A stretch of DNA of 64,000 bases from Labia minor (GCA_963082975.1 OY720344.1:92448538-92512537), one strand, 5' to 3'. Numbered from the stretch's first letter, positions 10,741 through 22,035 are shown. Numbers and translations are program-made. Notes: generated by a model from the sequence alone, not told the origin.

Positions 10741-12360
10741 TCTTATTTCATTATACTAGCAAAAATTGTATATAAGTTACATCCTCCACCTGGATGGCTC
10801 AGTTTCAAATAGGATTGAAAGGAGGAATGTATTGATGTTAAATGTTTGTTATCAAATTTATTTTATCTAAGGGTTGGAGGACAGGAAACAGGGTTTAAAA
10901 GGACAGCACAAAGTTAATTATGATTTTCTTTATTTGCAATAAAGTATTTGTAGAAGCAAATATGAGAATGGGGTATTGGGGAGTTGTTCGTTTTGACGTC
11001 GTGACTACACTAACATGTCGACCCGCTTTGGGAGGTTGATAGACTTAACCACAATGGTCTGACAGGAGGAGTGTGAACTCTAGTAGATAGCTGTTAACGA
11101 TTAACGATATCTGTTCACCTCAAGACGAGGAATTTCACCTCGGAGCTACCTGGCACTAGTAGGCACAGACACGAACGGGGGTTAGAAGAAGGTATTATGA
11201 GCCGATGAGATTGAGAGTGAGCCGTTTGTTGGTTGACGACTAAATACTGGAAATTAGCCGGAGTTGAGGGTCAATTTGATGTTGATGAAGCCGTGAGATA
11301 CTGGATCAAAGTGACGTGGAAACGGCGTCGATGACACTTCAACTAACTCGAGTTGAAAGCGGAGTCGATATTTAAAGGGGTCCCAGGCCTTAGTGCTGGT
11401 GTAATGAGTTTAGCCATGTGCGGGAATTGCTATCTTATCTGATTTCCAGATGTTCAGGTTCTGTGAATGTCTGTTTATCCTATCTGACTTCGCGTGATGG
11501 CCAGATGTTTGTAACATAATCCCTGTGGGATCGTCCCCTTTATACTATCTTTGCTAAGGTGTTTATGTTATGTGTTTAACTTATCTGTTTTCCAGATGCC
11601 TCAGATGGCTAGATGGTCCAGCGCGTGGGAACCCATCTGTTTATGTTATGGGATAACATAACTTATATATTCGTATATATAATTGTATATTTTTGAAATT
11701 CACACCATAAATAATATTTATAAAGACAAATCGATCTGTATTGGTTTCTGCTTCATTAGTTTTTTCTTAATTTAAATTTATATGACGTTACTAAGTCATC
11801 TAAATATATTTGCCTCTTGTCATTCTTTTTTAGTTGATATTGTATTAATATTTTTTTATAATTAAAATATTTTAAAATTTTTTATTTAATTTCAAAATAA
11901 AATTAAAAATGTTTATTTTAATAATATTTTAGAATCTAATTACGAAATTTATTTATTAATCTCTCACCAAAAACTAAAATTTAATTGTCTTGCAAACTTT
12001 GTAAGTTTATTTATGAAATTTTAAAAACAATTTTTTAATCTGTTTTGTAGTTTAATTTTTTGTTAATTTAATTTTTTTTGTCTATTTTCGCGTTTATTTT
12101 TTATTAAATTATTAATTTATAATTATTTATTGTTATTTTATTAATTAATTTTTAGATAGTTTTATAATTTTTAATATTTTCTCACTAAAATATTATTTAA
12201 ATTTTATTAATATTATTTATTATTATTGAGGACCCTAAGTTCCATTCATTTTAATCAGATTGATGCTATGATGTAACATTTAATAATTGTAATAAATAAT
12301 TAAAAAATTGTATATCAATATTTTTTAAAGGGTCGAGCGATAGCTCGGTGTTCCAGGTAC
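10741..12360 (+). mobile_element. Helitron-like element, family B copy 1, carrying a solo LTR
   Basis: It starts A|TCTTATTTCATTATACTAGC and ends with the hairpin GAGCGATAGCTC (12,335-12,346), then GGTGTTCCAGGTAC|T. TC at the 5' end, a 3' hairpin and an A/T target without duplication are Helitron traits, although the canonical CTRR 3' tetranucleotide is not present. The internal 'tctgtattggtttctgcttc'...'tatgacg' block is also found in family C. The body is split at a TA tract by the LTR at 10,775-11,663. No Rep/helicase frame remains. Confidence 0.75.
10775..11663 (-). mobile_element. Solo LTR (Ty3/gypsy-like), copy 1
   Basis: On the minus strand it starts AGTTATGTTATCCCATAACA and ends GGAGGATGTAACT. 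It is flanked on both sides by TATA (10,771-10,774 and 11,664-11,667), a 4-bp target duplication. AGTTA...TAACT ends with TATA duplications are known from insect Ty3/gypsy elements of the gypsy/17.6 type. It matches the LTR at 60,980-61,947 along its length. Compared with that copy it lacks about 21 bp that include most of the TATAAAA box. No internal retroelement genes are present. Confidence 0.7.
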
Positions 12361-12743
12361 TTTTAATTTATGAACATATAATATCATTTTTGAATAAAAG
12401 AATTTCTAAAAAATAAAAATAAATATCTATCATCAGTTTTGAATGTATAATCATGAATTTAAAATTTAGTTTTTTAAAAAGAACTAATGAATAAAAGTAA
12501 TTATATATTTAAAATTGAGAATCTGAAATATGTAGGTATATTCAAATAATAGCAGTCATGTAATAAAATATTTTATTTTCTCTTATATAATATTGAAAAA
12601 ATTACGAATTGATAGGACATATGATATATAGCAATATTATGAGTTGAAAATACATGAAAGTACCATTAATATCGCATGACATTTCTTTCCTTATCCCCAC
12701 GTTCATATTTTTTTCTCTCTCCTCTCCTCCCTTACTGACATAC
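12361..12743. other. AT-rich non-coding DNA
   Basis: No feature recognised; a CT-rich tract (ttctctctcctctcctccc) lies at about 12,713-12,731, next to the foldback. Confidence 0.6.
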
Positions 12744-13604
12744 AACATTTTAAATATATAATAAAATTATTATACTTAAATAACATTAAATTTAGAAAAA
12801 AAAACTTTAAATTAAAAAAAAAAGAAAATAAGAAGAGCGTATCATTTAAAGAATAATAAATTATACAAAATAAATAAAACAATATTAAAGTATAAAGCAT
12901 TTGTTATCAATTGTATATCAATTTCATAAAGTATATTAAACTCAAATTTGTATAATTCTAAATATTTGTTAATTTTTTTCAGATAGAGATTAATTAATTC
13001 CCAATATTTCATCGACTTTAATTATATTAGATATATTATCATCAGGAACAAATAAGTACATTAAATTTCGAGTCAATCAGTTGAAAATTTAAAATTTTAT
13101 TATAAAATTCCATCCAAAAAATGAGAGTTAGTGATAATAAAGAAATTAGGAATTAATTTTAACTCTGTTTTTTAAAATTTCATTATTTTATTACAAAAAA
13201 ACTTCTTTAAATCCCTTTGAGAATATTGCAACAAATATTTAGAATTATACAAATTTGAGTTTAATATACTTTATGAAATTGATTTACAATTGATAACAAA
13301 TGCTTTATACTTTAATATTGTTTTATTTATTTTGTATAATTTATCTTATCTTATTATGCTAGCTAAAATTGTATATATGTATTTATCTATATATATTGGT
13401 TCTCAAAAACCGCTCTAACGATTTTTTTCAAATTCACACTAGATATAGTATTTATAAAGAAAAATTAAGTTTTATTGATGATATCTCTTGAAACATACAG
13501 CTTCATTATTAATTTCTTAATTGAAAATTATATATGGAAAACGTCAAAATTTTTAATACTGCCTGCTAAGACAGTAAAAAAATGACAATTTTTTATCTAA
13601 ATAC

Positions 13605-13672
13605 ATATAGTCCAGCGGTTGGACTGATGTTTTAACGAGTGGATTTCGTCGGTTCGAAACTCGCCGGGTGAA
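13605..13672 (+). repeat. tRNA/SINE-like segment inside Helitron copy 3
   Basis: GGTTCGAAACTCGCCGGGTG contains a B-box-like core GGTTCGAAAC. Upstream is a palindromic AGTCCAGCGGTTGGACT in the place of an A-box region. A related segment (AGTTCGAATCTCGCC) is at 45,066-45,125. It is not a functional tRNA: no acceptor stem could be folded. It may be captured SINE sequence. Confidence 0.3.
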
Positions 13673-14059
13673 TCGTTATTTAAAAATGAAAATAATGATT
13701 TTGTTATTTTTTTTTCTTTTTATCTATTGTTTACTTTTTAATAAATTACTATTCTATATTTATTTATTCATTGTTCTTTTATTAATAAAGTTTTAGATAG
13801 TTTTATAAGTTTTAATATTTTTTCAATAAAATATTATTCAATATATTTATTAATATTATTTTATTTATTATACCCGAAGTTCCATTCATTTTAATCAGAT
13901 TGATGCAATGATGCAACAGTTAATAATTGTAATATTGTAATAAATTTCTATCTTGAAAATTGTTACATATTATTCAGGATATTTTAAAAACTATTTCTTT
14001 CTTTAATTAATATTCATTTTTTCTATAAGTCAGATATATTTCCAAATATTAAATAATTT

Positions 14060-14545
14060 TTGAAGTGAAAACTTCTTTAGCGGCGTTGAGCACTTTTGCG
14101 GGATGGGGAAAAAGTATAGAACTCGCGTGATCGTGACCAACACCATGAAACCATCTGCTTTCAAATTTCTTATAACAGAGCGCGAAATTTGAATTGTCAT
14201 TAGAACTGTTTTATAAATTATCTCTAACATATAAATATATATTTATTATGTGAAGTTCATTTCGTATAATTTTGATTATATATGTATATATGAAATGAAC
14301 TTTACATAATAAATATATATTTTATGTTAGAGATAAGAATTATAAAACAGTTCGTATTGCAATATTTTAAACAAAGTTGTGTATTTATATATATATAAAT
14401 ATAAGTTACAAATTTGTTTAAAATATATGTTTAAAATAATATATAAGTTATATATATATACATGCATATGAAATTCATCTTTCTCGTGAAATAGCGCGAA
14501 TTTCGTCTGTTTTAAAATTTCTTACGCAGAAGTTTTCACTTCTGT
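14060..14545. repeat. Nested imperfect palindrome within Helitron copy 3
   Basis: The strongest part is 14,203-14,268 paired with 14,291-14,354 (gaactgttttataa ... ttataaaacagttc). Shorter outer matches (tgaagtgaaaacttct at about 14,060 and agaagttttcacttct at about 14,525) suggest a larger foldback unit with scattered differences. It is probably a MITE carried in the Helitron. Confidence 0.55.
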
Positions 14546-15039
14546 CGGCCAGTCCCACGACTGCCAATTTTGCTTTTTTAATTCCGAAAAGCTGCAAAGC
14601 ACGTTTTTTTGTCTTTAGTTTGTTTTATAACCACTTGGGGCGCTAAACAGTTTTTCAAAAAAACACTATAGAAAAAAAATATATGTACCTATATATTATA
14701 TATTTATGTATTATTGAGGAGCACAAGTTCATTAATTTTAATCAGATTGATGCAAATGTGTAACATTTAATAATTGTAATAAATAATTAAAGAATTGTGT
14801 ATCAATATTTTTTAAAGGGTAGAGCGAGAGCTCGGTGTCCCAGGTATTAATATTACCAGCCAAATCCAATAATAATGAATCATTTTTTTTAACTTAAGTA
14901 CCGAGCCGAGGCTCGGGGTCCCGGTACTTATTCTTTAAATGATACGCTCTTCTTATTTTCTTATTTTTTTAATTTAAAGTTTTTTTTCTAAATTTAATGT
15001 TATTTAAGTATAATAATTTTATTATATATTTAAAATGTT

Positions 15040-15540
15040 CTTTTTGAGAAAATTGTAAAATTATGAAAAATCTTATGTAAAATAGAACATAGACGAGAGA
15101 GATTTTTGGGAAAAGTATCAAGGAATTTTCGAATACCTTTTCAAATTTAAGTTATTCTCTTCATACACACGTACCATTTTGAGGAACTATTTTTGGAAAC
15201 TCGAAACAAAATAATTTAAGGTTCTTTTCACATAAATAATTAAAATTTTTAACATTTTTCTTTCTTAACTAAAGGACTGTGCCTGTCCCCCTCTTCTCCT
15301 CATCCATACTCCCAATTAACCTCCTATACATCGTGATAAAATCTTTTATAAAAAACCTTCGTGACAGTGCTACCAAACAATTAAGAACCCTTTTTTTTTG
15401 AATAGAATGAATTTCTTAATCCTATTCGTGGAATTTCGATATTTGTGATTGATTTCTAGTTTGAAAATGAAATGAGCCATGACTATTGTTTCTTTTTATT
15501 TGTCATGTCCGTGGGTTTGTCAAAGTCTTGGGTTTCGTAT
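15040..15540. other. AT-rich non-coding DNA
   Basis: No feature recognised; moderately CT-rich near 15,285-15,320. Confidence 0.5.
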
Positions 15541-15850
15541 GCTTGGATAGGAGAATGAGGAGGAGGAAGAGGGGAAAAAGGAGGAGAAGGAGGCACAAGG
15601 GATGCTAGAGGAAAGTGTATGCCATGACAAGTGTGCAGCTGTTGCGGCGGCGCACTCCTCTGACCCGAGCGGCACTCGGAATCAGCAGCCAGTCTAGCGC
15701 CGGCACGCGGTTCGACCACAACCCTTACTCACCAGTGGAGGGTCACGCCGCTCACCACACGTCACGAGAGACGAGAGACGAGTGTCACTCACTGCACGTG
15801 CCGACACCCACAGAGACCAATCAATCCACGCCAACCCAAGGTACCTACAT
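15541..15850 (+). other. GC-rich island with open frame ending at a donor site
   Basis: This is the most GC-rich unique block in the first half. One plus frame is open from 15,609 (possible ATG at 15,624) through HTSRETRDECHSLHVPTPTE to CCCAAG|GTACCT at 15,840, a donor-like junction. A second frame over 15,559-15,700 is acidic (NEEEEEGKKEEKEAQG). It contains GACCACAACCC at 15,714-15,724 and CACGTG at 15,795. Either a short first coding exon of an unknown gene or a promoter/enhancer. No family was recognised. Confidence 0.35.
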
Positions 15851-17700
15851 TCTTTATTCAATCGATTTATTCATTAATTAATATTCCTAATTAATCATTT
15901 ACTTCATTCATATCATTCACTAAAACTAAATTTTAATTATTTCTTTCTTTCTTTCCCATATATGAGTATAATTTATTTCTATTATACATAAATAAATAAA
16001 TATATAAATATATTCATTTAATTTTAATTTTAGATATTTGTAGAAATATAACATGAATTCATTAAATAAACAATTGTAAAATGTTTTAGCAAATTAAATG
16101 ATATATTCATAATTATAATATCATTTTGAAATTCTGTATTCTATAACTTATTAAATTAAATTTCCCTAATCATTTATATTATTCTAATAAAATATATTAA
16201 AATTTATGTATTTTATTCGTATAATAATTATTTATGCATAATAAATAAATGTATAAATTATAATTTAAATTTATTAATATTATATTTTTAAATTATATTA
16301 ATGTATTCTACCATTAAAATTCAACCCGAAAAGTTATATATCTTATTGTATAATAATTTAATATATGTACTAGGTACGTTTGTGTAATTAATTTTCACGT
16401 AGCAATGATGTAACGATATGTGATAAATATACTCTAAATATGAGTAATCCTTTTTGTTATTTAAATTGTTTACCGGCATTGCAAAAATAAATTTAATAAT
16501 TCATTATTGGATGCTACTAAAAAATCAATTATATATTTTATAAAATTAATTAATTTAATATCTCTGAATTTTTTTATTTTTATATAGAGAAAATGAAATT
16601 TCATTTTTATAAATGAACTTGTTCAACACATTACAATACAGAATCAATTAACAAATTGATAAATATAATAAATATATAACAATAAAATAATATTTTAATC
16701 ATTTATTGAAATAAATTTGAGTTAAAAAAATTAAATTTTTAATTAATATACAAAATACATTTTTACTTACTTGAATTAAATCTCCTTTTATAAAGGAGTC
16801 TCCGTTTTTTAAGCTTAAAAAAAAATTAAATCAATATTCCTAAATTAAAATTAAGAGAAAGTGTTTTTCAATAAATATTTCAAACATACAGTATTTTAAT
16901 AAAAATTTATATTATTGATTGAAATTTATAAATTGTGATTAATTTATTATACAATATATTACAGACAAAATTAATTTAATTTAAGAAATTTAAGATTAGA
17001 GTTTTTATGTATAATAAATTAATTTGTTTATAAGATCAAATCATAATTTGATTAATTTATAAATATATAAATATTATATAAATAAATAATTTATTTTTTT
17101 AATTTATAATATTTAAAATGTTTTTAACATGATTAGATAAATTATCTATAAATTAAATTATAAAATAAAAAATTTTATACTTTAAGGATTACTAAATTAA
17201 TGTAATTTAAAAAATATAGTGACTTGATTATTAGAAATTTTTTTAAAAACTATTGTTGTTAATTTATTTTTTATTTAATAAATAAATTAAAGTAAATTAA
17301 TTATTATTCAAATTAAAGAATTCAAATAAATTAGTGGGAGGGCCTTATTTTAACAATTGATAATTTTGTTCTTCATCATTAATAAAATAAAATGGGGGGA
17401 TGATTATATCTTATATTTATTTCCTATACAATACCATAATTGAAAATTTCTTTTATTTCTTTATGTTAATTAATTGATCTAATTTTTTTTTAATTTATAT
17501 ATAAACATCAAGAAAATTATTAAAGAGTTGATTATCTCTATATAAAAGTATTGAAAAAATATTGTCTTTATTTAAAATAATTAACATATTTAATATTTAA
17601 GTAATTTATATATATATATATAGTTTATTAAATCAAATATCCAGTATCATATACATAAAAAAAAATTCCATGATCTTTTAACATTGTTAGAATAATAATA
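15851..17700. other. Very AT-rich non-coding DNA
   Basis: Long stretch of extreme AT content without frames, repeats or islands that I can name. AT microsatellite at about 17,608-17,622. Confidence 0.6.
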
Positions 17701-17935
17701 TGGCTTAGAGGAATGAAATGTTTTTATGGTACGAAAAGAGTAGATGAAGATGTAGATGGGAGGGGTGAGGACAATATAAACACCGATAACAGGAGGTTTC
17801 GAGTGGGTTGAAATTGAATGGAGATGTCACTCGAATGGAATGGATGAACGTATATGATTGCTGCGTCCAACAACTTTTGAGGCCAATAATACCCCAAAGA
17901 TAGATTAATAGATATAATAAAATCATTGATTAAAA
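17701..17935 (+). pseudogene. Possible LINE 3'-end relic
   Basis: Broken plus-strand frames give GRGEDNINTDNRRFR and MIAASNNF...KDRLID, resembling in order the end of the LINE at 29,140-29,790 (WEDNVGMDI...VVAAANNF...EIDSKY). The match is short and full of stops, so this is tentative. The minus-strand frames over the same bases are shadows. Confidence 0.3.
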
Positions 17936-18048
17936 TAACAAAAAAAATAAATAAATAAAACAATAAAACATTAACTAAACCAACGGATTAGGCATCTGAC
18001 ACCAAAATCTACGTTTGTAAATAAATTATTATTTTCCAAACAACTTTT

Positions 18049-18129
18049 GTTTAATAGGATTAGTACTATTGTACTTTAGTTTTTGGTCAGTCATTCTTGA
18101 AGAGGGGAATGTGATTTCAATTCTCTATT

Positions 18130-18164
<35 letters not shown>

Positions 18165-18196
18165 ACTAAAGTACAATAGTACTAATCCTATTAAAC
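18049..18196. repeat. Perfect 33-bp inverted repeat
   Basis: 18,049-18,081 and 18,164-18,196 are exact reverse complements (start GTTTAATAGGATTAGTACTA). The 82-bp loop has a unique part and an AT microsatellite directly before the right arm. It may be a young foldback insertion or the product of a templated polymerase switch. No coding. Confidence 0.85.
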
Positions 18197-18443
18197 ATAT
18201 ATATATAATATATATAAATATATTATATTTATATTATTATTAATATTGTCCATCATAATAAAATATTTACTTTCCATTTATAATTGTAGAGAAAGAGGTA
18301 AGGGGTGGGAAAAAAAATTGGAAGGTTCTTGAATTAGTGATTATAAATTTTTATAATATATAGTTCCTTGTATCACTATAGTATTAATTCAATTCAAAGG
18401 AGTTCTAAATTGATAATAAAATAAAATTCCAATCACTTTCTTT

Positions 18444-18632
18444 TTACCACGTTTTTCTTAGCTTGCTTTCTTGTTTATCTGTTCGCGTCAAATCTTGCAA
18501 TCGAAATTTCGACCACTTCCAGTCATCCAATCGCTCTGAAACTTTTCAGAGTTATGTATTCTGGATGACAATACAATAAAATAACACATTCGTAGCTTGC
18601 AAGTGTTTAATTAGAGCATAATTAATGAATAT
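18444..18632 (+). repeat. Dispersed repeat F, copy 1
   Basis: Contains the blocks TACCACGTTTTTCTTAGC, GAAATTTCGACCACTTCC, TCCAATCGCTCTGAAAC and TTTAATTAGAGCATAATTAA, matched in the same order at 19,748-19,955. It encodes nothing. The class is unknown. The 'atcgctctgaaacttttcag' block recalls the 'accgattttgatgaaatttg' block of family C, which hints at a rolling-circle relative but does not prove it. Confidence 0.7.
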
Positions 18633-18985
18633 TTGTATTTTGTTAACTTAAAAAGGAGAAACAATAATAATACAACAAAAGGCCCTTTCCAAAACTTACC
18701 TTTCTCAATACATAATACAAAAGAAGAAAACAACAAAAGGGACTTTGTCAAAACATTAAAAATAAATAATACAGATGTCCATAGTCCGCTTGTTTAAAAA
18801 AATATTCAAGAGTTGATTCTAGTATGTATTAAATATATTCAATATATTAAATATTAAATATATTATTTTTGATCTAAACGAATAGAGAATGGATTTTACA
18901 TAAAATTTGTAATCATTTCACAAATTAATAATATAATAAATGACACATTGTGAATTGACGATAAAAATAAATATATTTCATTAGA

Positions 18986-19125
18986 TCTTATTTTATTATA
19001 CTAGCAAAAATTGTATAAATATATTTTTAATTTTCTTTCGAAATTAATTAAAAAATTTTAAAATATTTTAAATATAAAAAATATTGATACAATATCTAAT
19101 ACAAAAACGAGACGGGATGCAAATA
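18986..19125 (+). mobile_element. Rearranged family B fragment
   Basis: A normal family B 5' end (A|TCTTATTTTATTATACTAGC) runs into the TA tract at about 19,025. It is then followed by an internal family B segment in reverse orientation (compare 19,028-19,120 with the reverse complement of about 11,820-11,910). This is an inverted or scrambled copy with no 3' end. Confidence 0.55.
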
Positions 19126-19747
19126 TAATACATTAATTAATAATAATAATCAAAATATTAAAATCCGTTTAAATAAGAAGTTTGAAAAAATGTTCAGGTC
19201 GCTCCCCTCCAACTAAATGACAGTCCTGATCGTATGTTCCATGCTGCGAATTAAATTTGGATTAAGCATCATAAATTCTAAAATAATAATTAAATAAATT
19301 TCAAATAACGATTAGATATTTATTAAATGAATTACTAATAAATAATATTCAATCTAATGAAATAAAGAATCTCTATATATTATATACACGGTAAATGTAT
19401 TAGAAAAAATAAAAAGCCATTTTTTTTTTATGAAGAATTTTGATTTTTTTAAATTATAATTTCTGACTTTTGATTGATTACATTTAAAATCATTTTAAAG
19501 TTATAATTTCGTCTTTACAAAGAGAGATAAAAAATTAATAAAATCAAAATATTGAAAAAATATAATAGGGAGGTAGAAAAAAGGTTCAAACTCCCCTCTT
19601 CTTATTTTTACTTAACGGGTCTTCTGATTGGTTGCCTGTTTCGACACACCTTTTTTCGACTTAAACGCCACCCTCAATTTCCTTCAGCTATCATTTGCTC
19701 TCTGCATCTCACCAAGTCATCATTAGCACTCTTGCTAACTGAGTGTA
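19126..19747. other. AT-rich DNA with a moderately GC-richer block
   Basis: 19,570-19,747 is less AT-rich and open for 71 codons on the plus strand, but shows no recognisable product. The rest is featureless. Confidence 0.4.
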
Positions 19748-19955
19748 TTTTACCACGTTTTTCTTAGCTTGCTTTCTTGTTTGTTTGTTTGTTTATTTAT
19801 CTGTTCGGGTCAAATCTTGCAATCGAAATTTCGACCACTTCCAGTCATCCAATCGCTCTGAAACTTTTCAGAGTAATGTATTCTGGATGACAATACAATA
19901 ATACAATAATAATTCGTAGCTTGCAAGTGTTTAATTAGAGCATAATTAATGAATA
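19748..19955 (+). repeat. Dispersed repeat F, copy 2
   Basis: Direct repeat of 18,444-18,632. It differs by an expanded TTTG tract (ttgtttgtttgtttgttta) after the first block and by small changes. Both copies share orientation and lie 1.3 kb apart. Confidence 0.7.
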
Positions 19956-20312
19956 TAATTTTGTATGGGAAAATCAAAACAAAAAGTGTAAATATTTAAA
20001 TTTGAAAAAAACCGTTAAAAACCCGTTAAAAGAATAATATAATATGTATAATATTTAAAATGTAAATAAATTTGAAAGAAGGTATATTAATGTTTTGTAC
20101 TGTAATTTAGAAAACAAAATTTAAATTTATGATGAGTTTTAGGCAATAAAGAATTAAAATATGACAAATTTAAAAATTTCTCTTTATAATTCAATTTAAA
20201 TTTATTACTTTCAGGATAATAGTATTTCATGACTATTAAAGTCAATCAAAAAACTTAAAAGTAGTATAGGTCAAGTGAAATCGATTGCAATATATGAAGA
20301 CTAAAAAGTAGA
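19956..20312. other. AT-rich non-coding DNA
   Basis: No feature recognised. Confidence 0.6.
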
Positions 20313-21172
20313 AAATAATACTTTATATAAAAAAAAAACTTTTTTAAAAAACCACGTTTTTAACGCACTAAAAAGAAGAAAATAATTTTTCTGAAACCCC
20401 ATAGGTACTGACATTACAAACAAGAGATATGATTTGAAGAAAATTTTCTATAACGTAAAACGTGGGGCGCAAATAATAATAAATTTTTTAAATGCAATAT
20501 AATTTCTTTGATTAATTTATTTCAATATCCATGGATTTATATTTTAAGTTTTATATTTTTTACCAGACTTTTTGTAAAAGGGAATATTATTAGTAATCCA
20601 ACAGAATACTTTTATTAATGTAAATTTTTTTTGGAAAATTAATTCCTTAATATTAAATAAACATCTTCAATTTACACTTTAGAAATTTTATTAACATAAA
20701 TATTAAATATTTGCTAGAAGTTTTGCAGTAGCAAAATTTAGTTTTAGATTTCTTCAAGTTAAATTTCTTATATTATTTACCAGAATATTGTTAGGATGTC
20801 ATTTTTTATCAGAATTTTTTAAAAGTGAATATTATTAGTAATCTAAAGGTAATCTTTTCATAAATTAAATTTACCTCTTTTAAAAATTTCGATAAGTTAT
20901 AAGCTTTACTTTTTGAAGCTAATTAAAATATGAATTCATTTATCCTATTAATTTGTACCTAATAACATTTATTTATAAATTTTTATACGATACAGAATAT
21001 TTTAGCCATAGTTGCGCCCCACGTTTTACGTTATAGAAAATTTTCTTCAAATCATATCTCTTGTTTGTAATGTCAGTACCTATGGGGTTTCAGAAAAATT
21101 ATTTTCTTCTTTTTAGTGCGTTAAAAACGTGGTTTTTTAAAAAAGTTTTTTTTTTATATAAAGTATTATTTA
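20313..21172. mobile_element. Foldback element with ~160-bp arms
   Basis: 20,313-20,475 and 21,013-21,172 are near-identical inverted repeats (outer AAATAATACTTTATATAAA, inner ACGTAAAACGTGGGGCGCAA). The loop of about 540 bp contains a diverged internal direct repeat around 'gaatattattagtaatc' at about 20,582 and 20,829. It is non-coding and abuts the mariner at 21,173. It is likely a non-autonomous DNA element of unknown superfamily. Confidence 0.8.
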
Positions 21173-22035
21173 ACACATCGTTCAAAAAGTCCCGAGACTA
21201 ACAACGAAAACAACATTTTTTTTCAATCAATATAATCATTTTTATTCATCAATATAATCTCCTTTTAGAGTGATACAATCTTTCCAATGCCTTTCCAACA
21301 TTTCTATACCATGTTTATAGAAGGATTTATTATTTGCTTTAAAATAGGCTTCAGTTTCGGCAATGACCTCCTCATTCGAGCAAATTTTTTTCCCTGGAGC
21401 ATTTTTTTGAGAGCCAGGGGGCTAAATATGGCGAATACGGGGATAGGGAAGCAAATAAAAGCCCAATTCGTTCAATTTTGCCATTGTTTTCATGTACTTG
21501 TGACCCGGTGCATTGTCTCATCGCGGCACCCACTTGAAAAAAACCTTTTTCATACTCAATTTTTATCAAGGATTGTAAATACGCTTCCAGATGATATCTG
21601 TGTCATTTCTGCGATCTCATGGACCTTCACTTTGCGATTTTTCATTACAATTTTTAACACTTCACTCACCATTTCCTGTGTAACGGCTACCCGAACGTTC
21701 GTTCCTGTTTGTGTCCGTACGACCACGTTTAAATTCAGCATACCAACGACAAATCGTTGTTTTGGATGGAGAGAAGTCCGGATAATATTTTTCAAGCCAT
21801 TTCTGGGCTTCTATGGTGTTTTTAACCAATTAAAAAACAACGCGCGAAACTCCCTTTTTTCCATTTTTCAAACAAATTACAAAGTGACTTTACTCTAACC
21901 TCGATAACTCTGCTGTCTGTGATCCGACCGACGTGAAATTTTTACACGTTTCATATAGAGGTTCGCACTCTATTGAAAAGTGGCCACTTTGCTTCTAATA
22001 TCTGGGTTAGTCTCTGGACTTATTGAACGATGTGA
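21173..22035 (-). mobile_element. Internally deleted mariner element
   Basis: Terminal repeats ACACATCGTTCAAAAAGTCC (left) and, inverted, TCACATCGTTCAATAAGTCC (right) are flanked by TA at 21,171-21,172 and 22,036-22,037. The minus strand encodes pieces of a Tc1/mariner transposase: MEKREFRA, a helix-turn-helix region with KVKVHEIAEMTQISSGSVF, then WVPR, and after a gap DNAPGHKYMKTM and EEVIAETEAYFKANNKSFY. Frameshifts and stops break it. The middle of the catalytic domain is deleted and the last acidic residue region reads LAPWL, so it is inactive. The 203-codon plus-strand frame is a shadow. Confidence 0.9.

Larger units (their letters stand above)
13344..14927 (+). mobile_element. Helitron-like element, family B copy 3, with two successive 3' ends
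   Basis: It begins TCTTATCTTATTATGCTAGC directly after A (13,343) and ends CCCGGTAC directly before T (14,928). The intact left arm of the host palindrome gives the empty site, so both borders are exact and no target bases were duplicated. One family-type 3' end with hairpin GAGCGAGAGCTC lies at 14,814-14,846. A second, more GC-rich one (GAGCCGAGGCTC within an AAGTACC/GGTACTT stem) forms the real border. It has no LTR at its TA tract. Confidence 0.75.
12744..15039. mobile_element. Palindromic foldback element interrupted by a Helitron
   Basis: The left arm 12,744-12,968 is the reverse complement of 13,223-13,343 joined to 14,928-15,039. The arms are about 230 bp and the loop (12,969-13,222) about 254 bp. 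The right arm is split by 1,584 bp of family B Helitron. The open frame at 12,703-12,900 on the minus strand lies in the arm and looks like chance. The class of the foldback is unknown, since no clear target duplication was found. Confidence 0.75.

Noticed and set aside
10775..11663. DNA transposon with inverted ends, instead of LTR
   Set aside because: Terminal similarity is only AGTTA/TAACT. TATA duplications, a TATA box and U3-like repeats in the second copy fit an LTR better.
13605..13672. tRNA gene
   Set aside because: A B-box-like core is present but no cloverleaf or acceptor stem can be formed.
21287..21898. 203-codon plus-strand frame, the longest in the window
   Set aside because: It runs antisense to the mariner transposase relic, whose terminal repeats and protein motifs are on the minus strand. 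A shadow frame.
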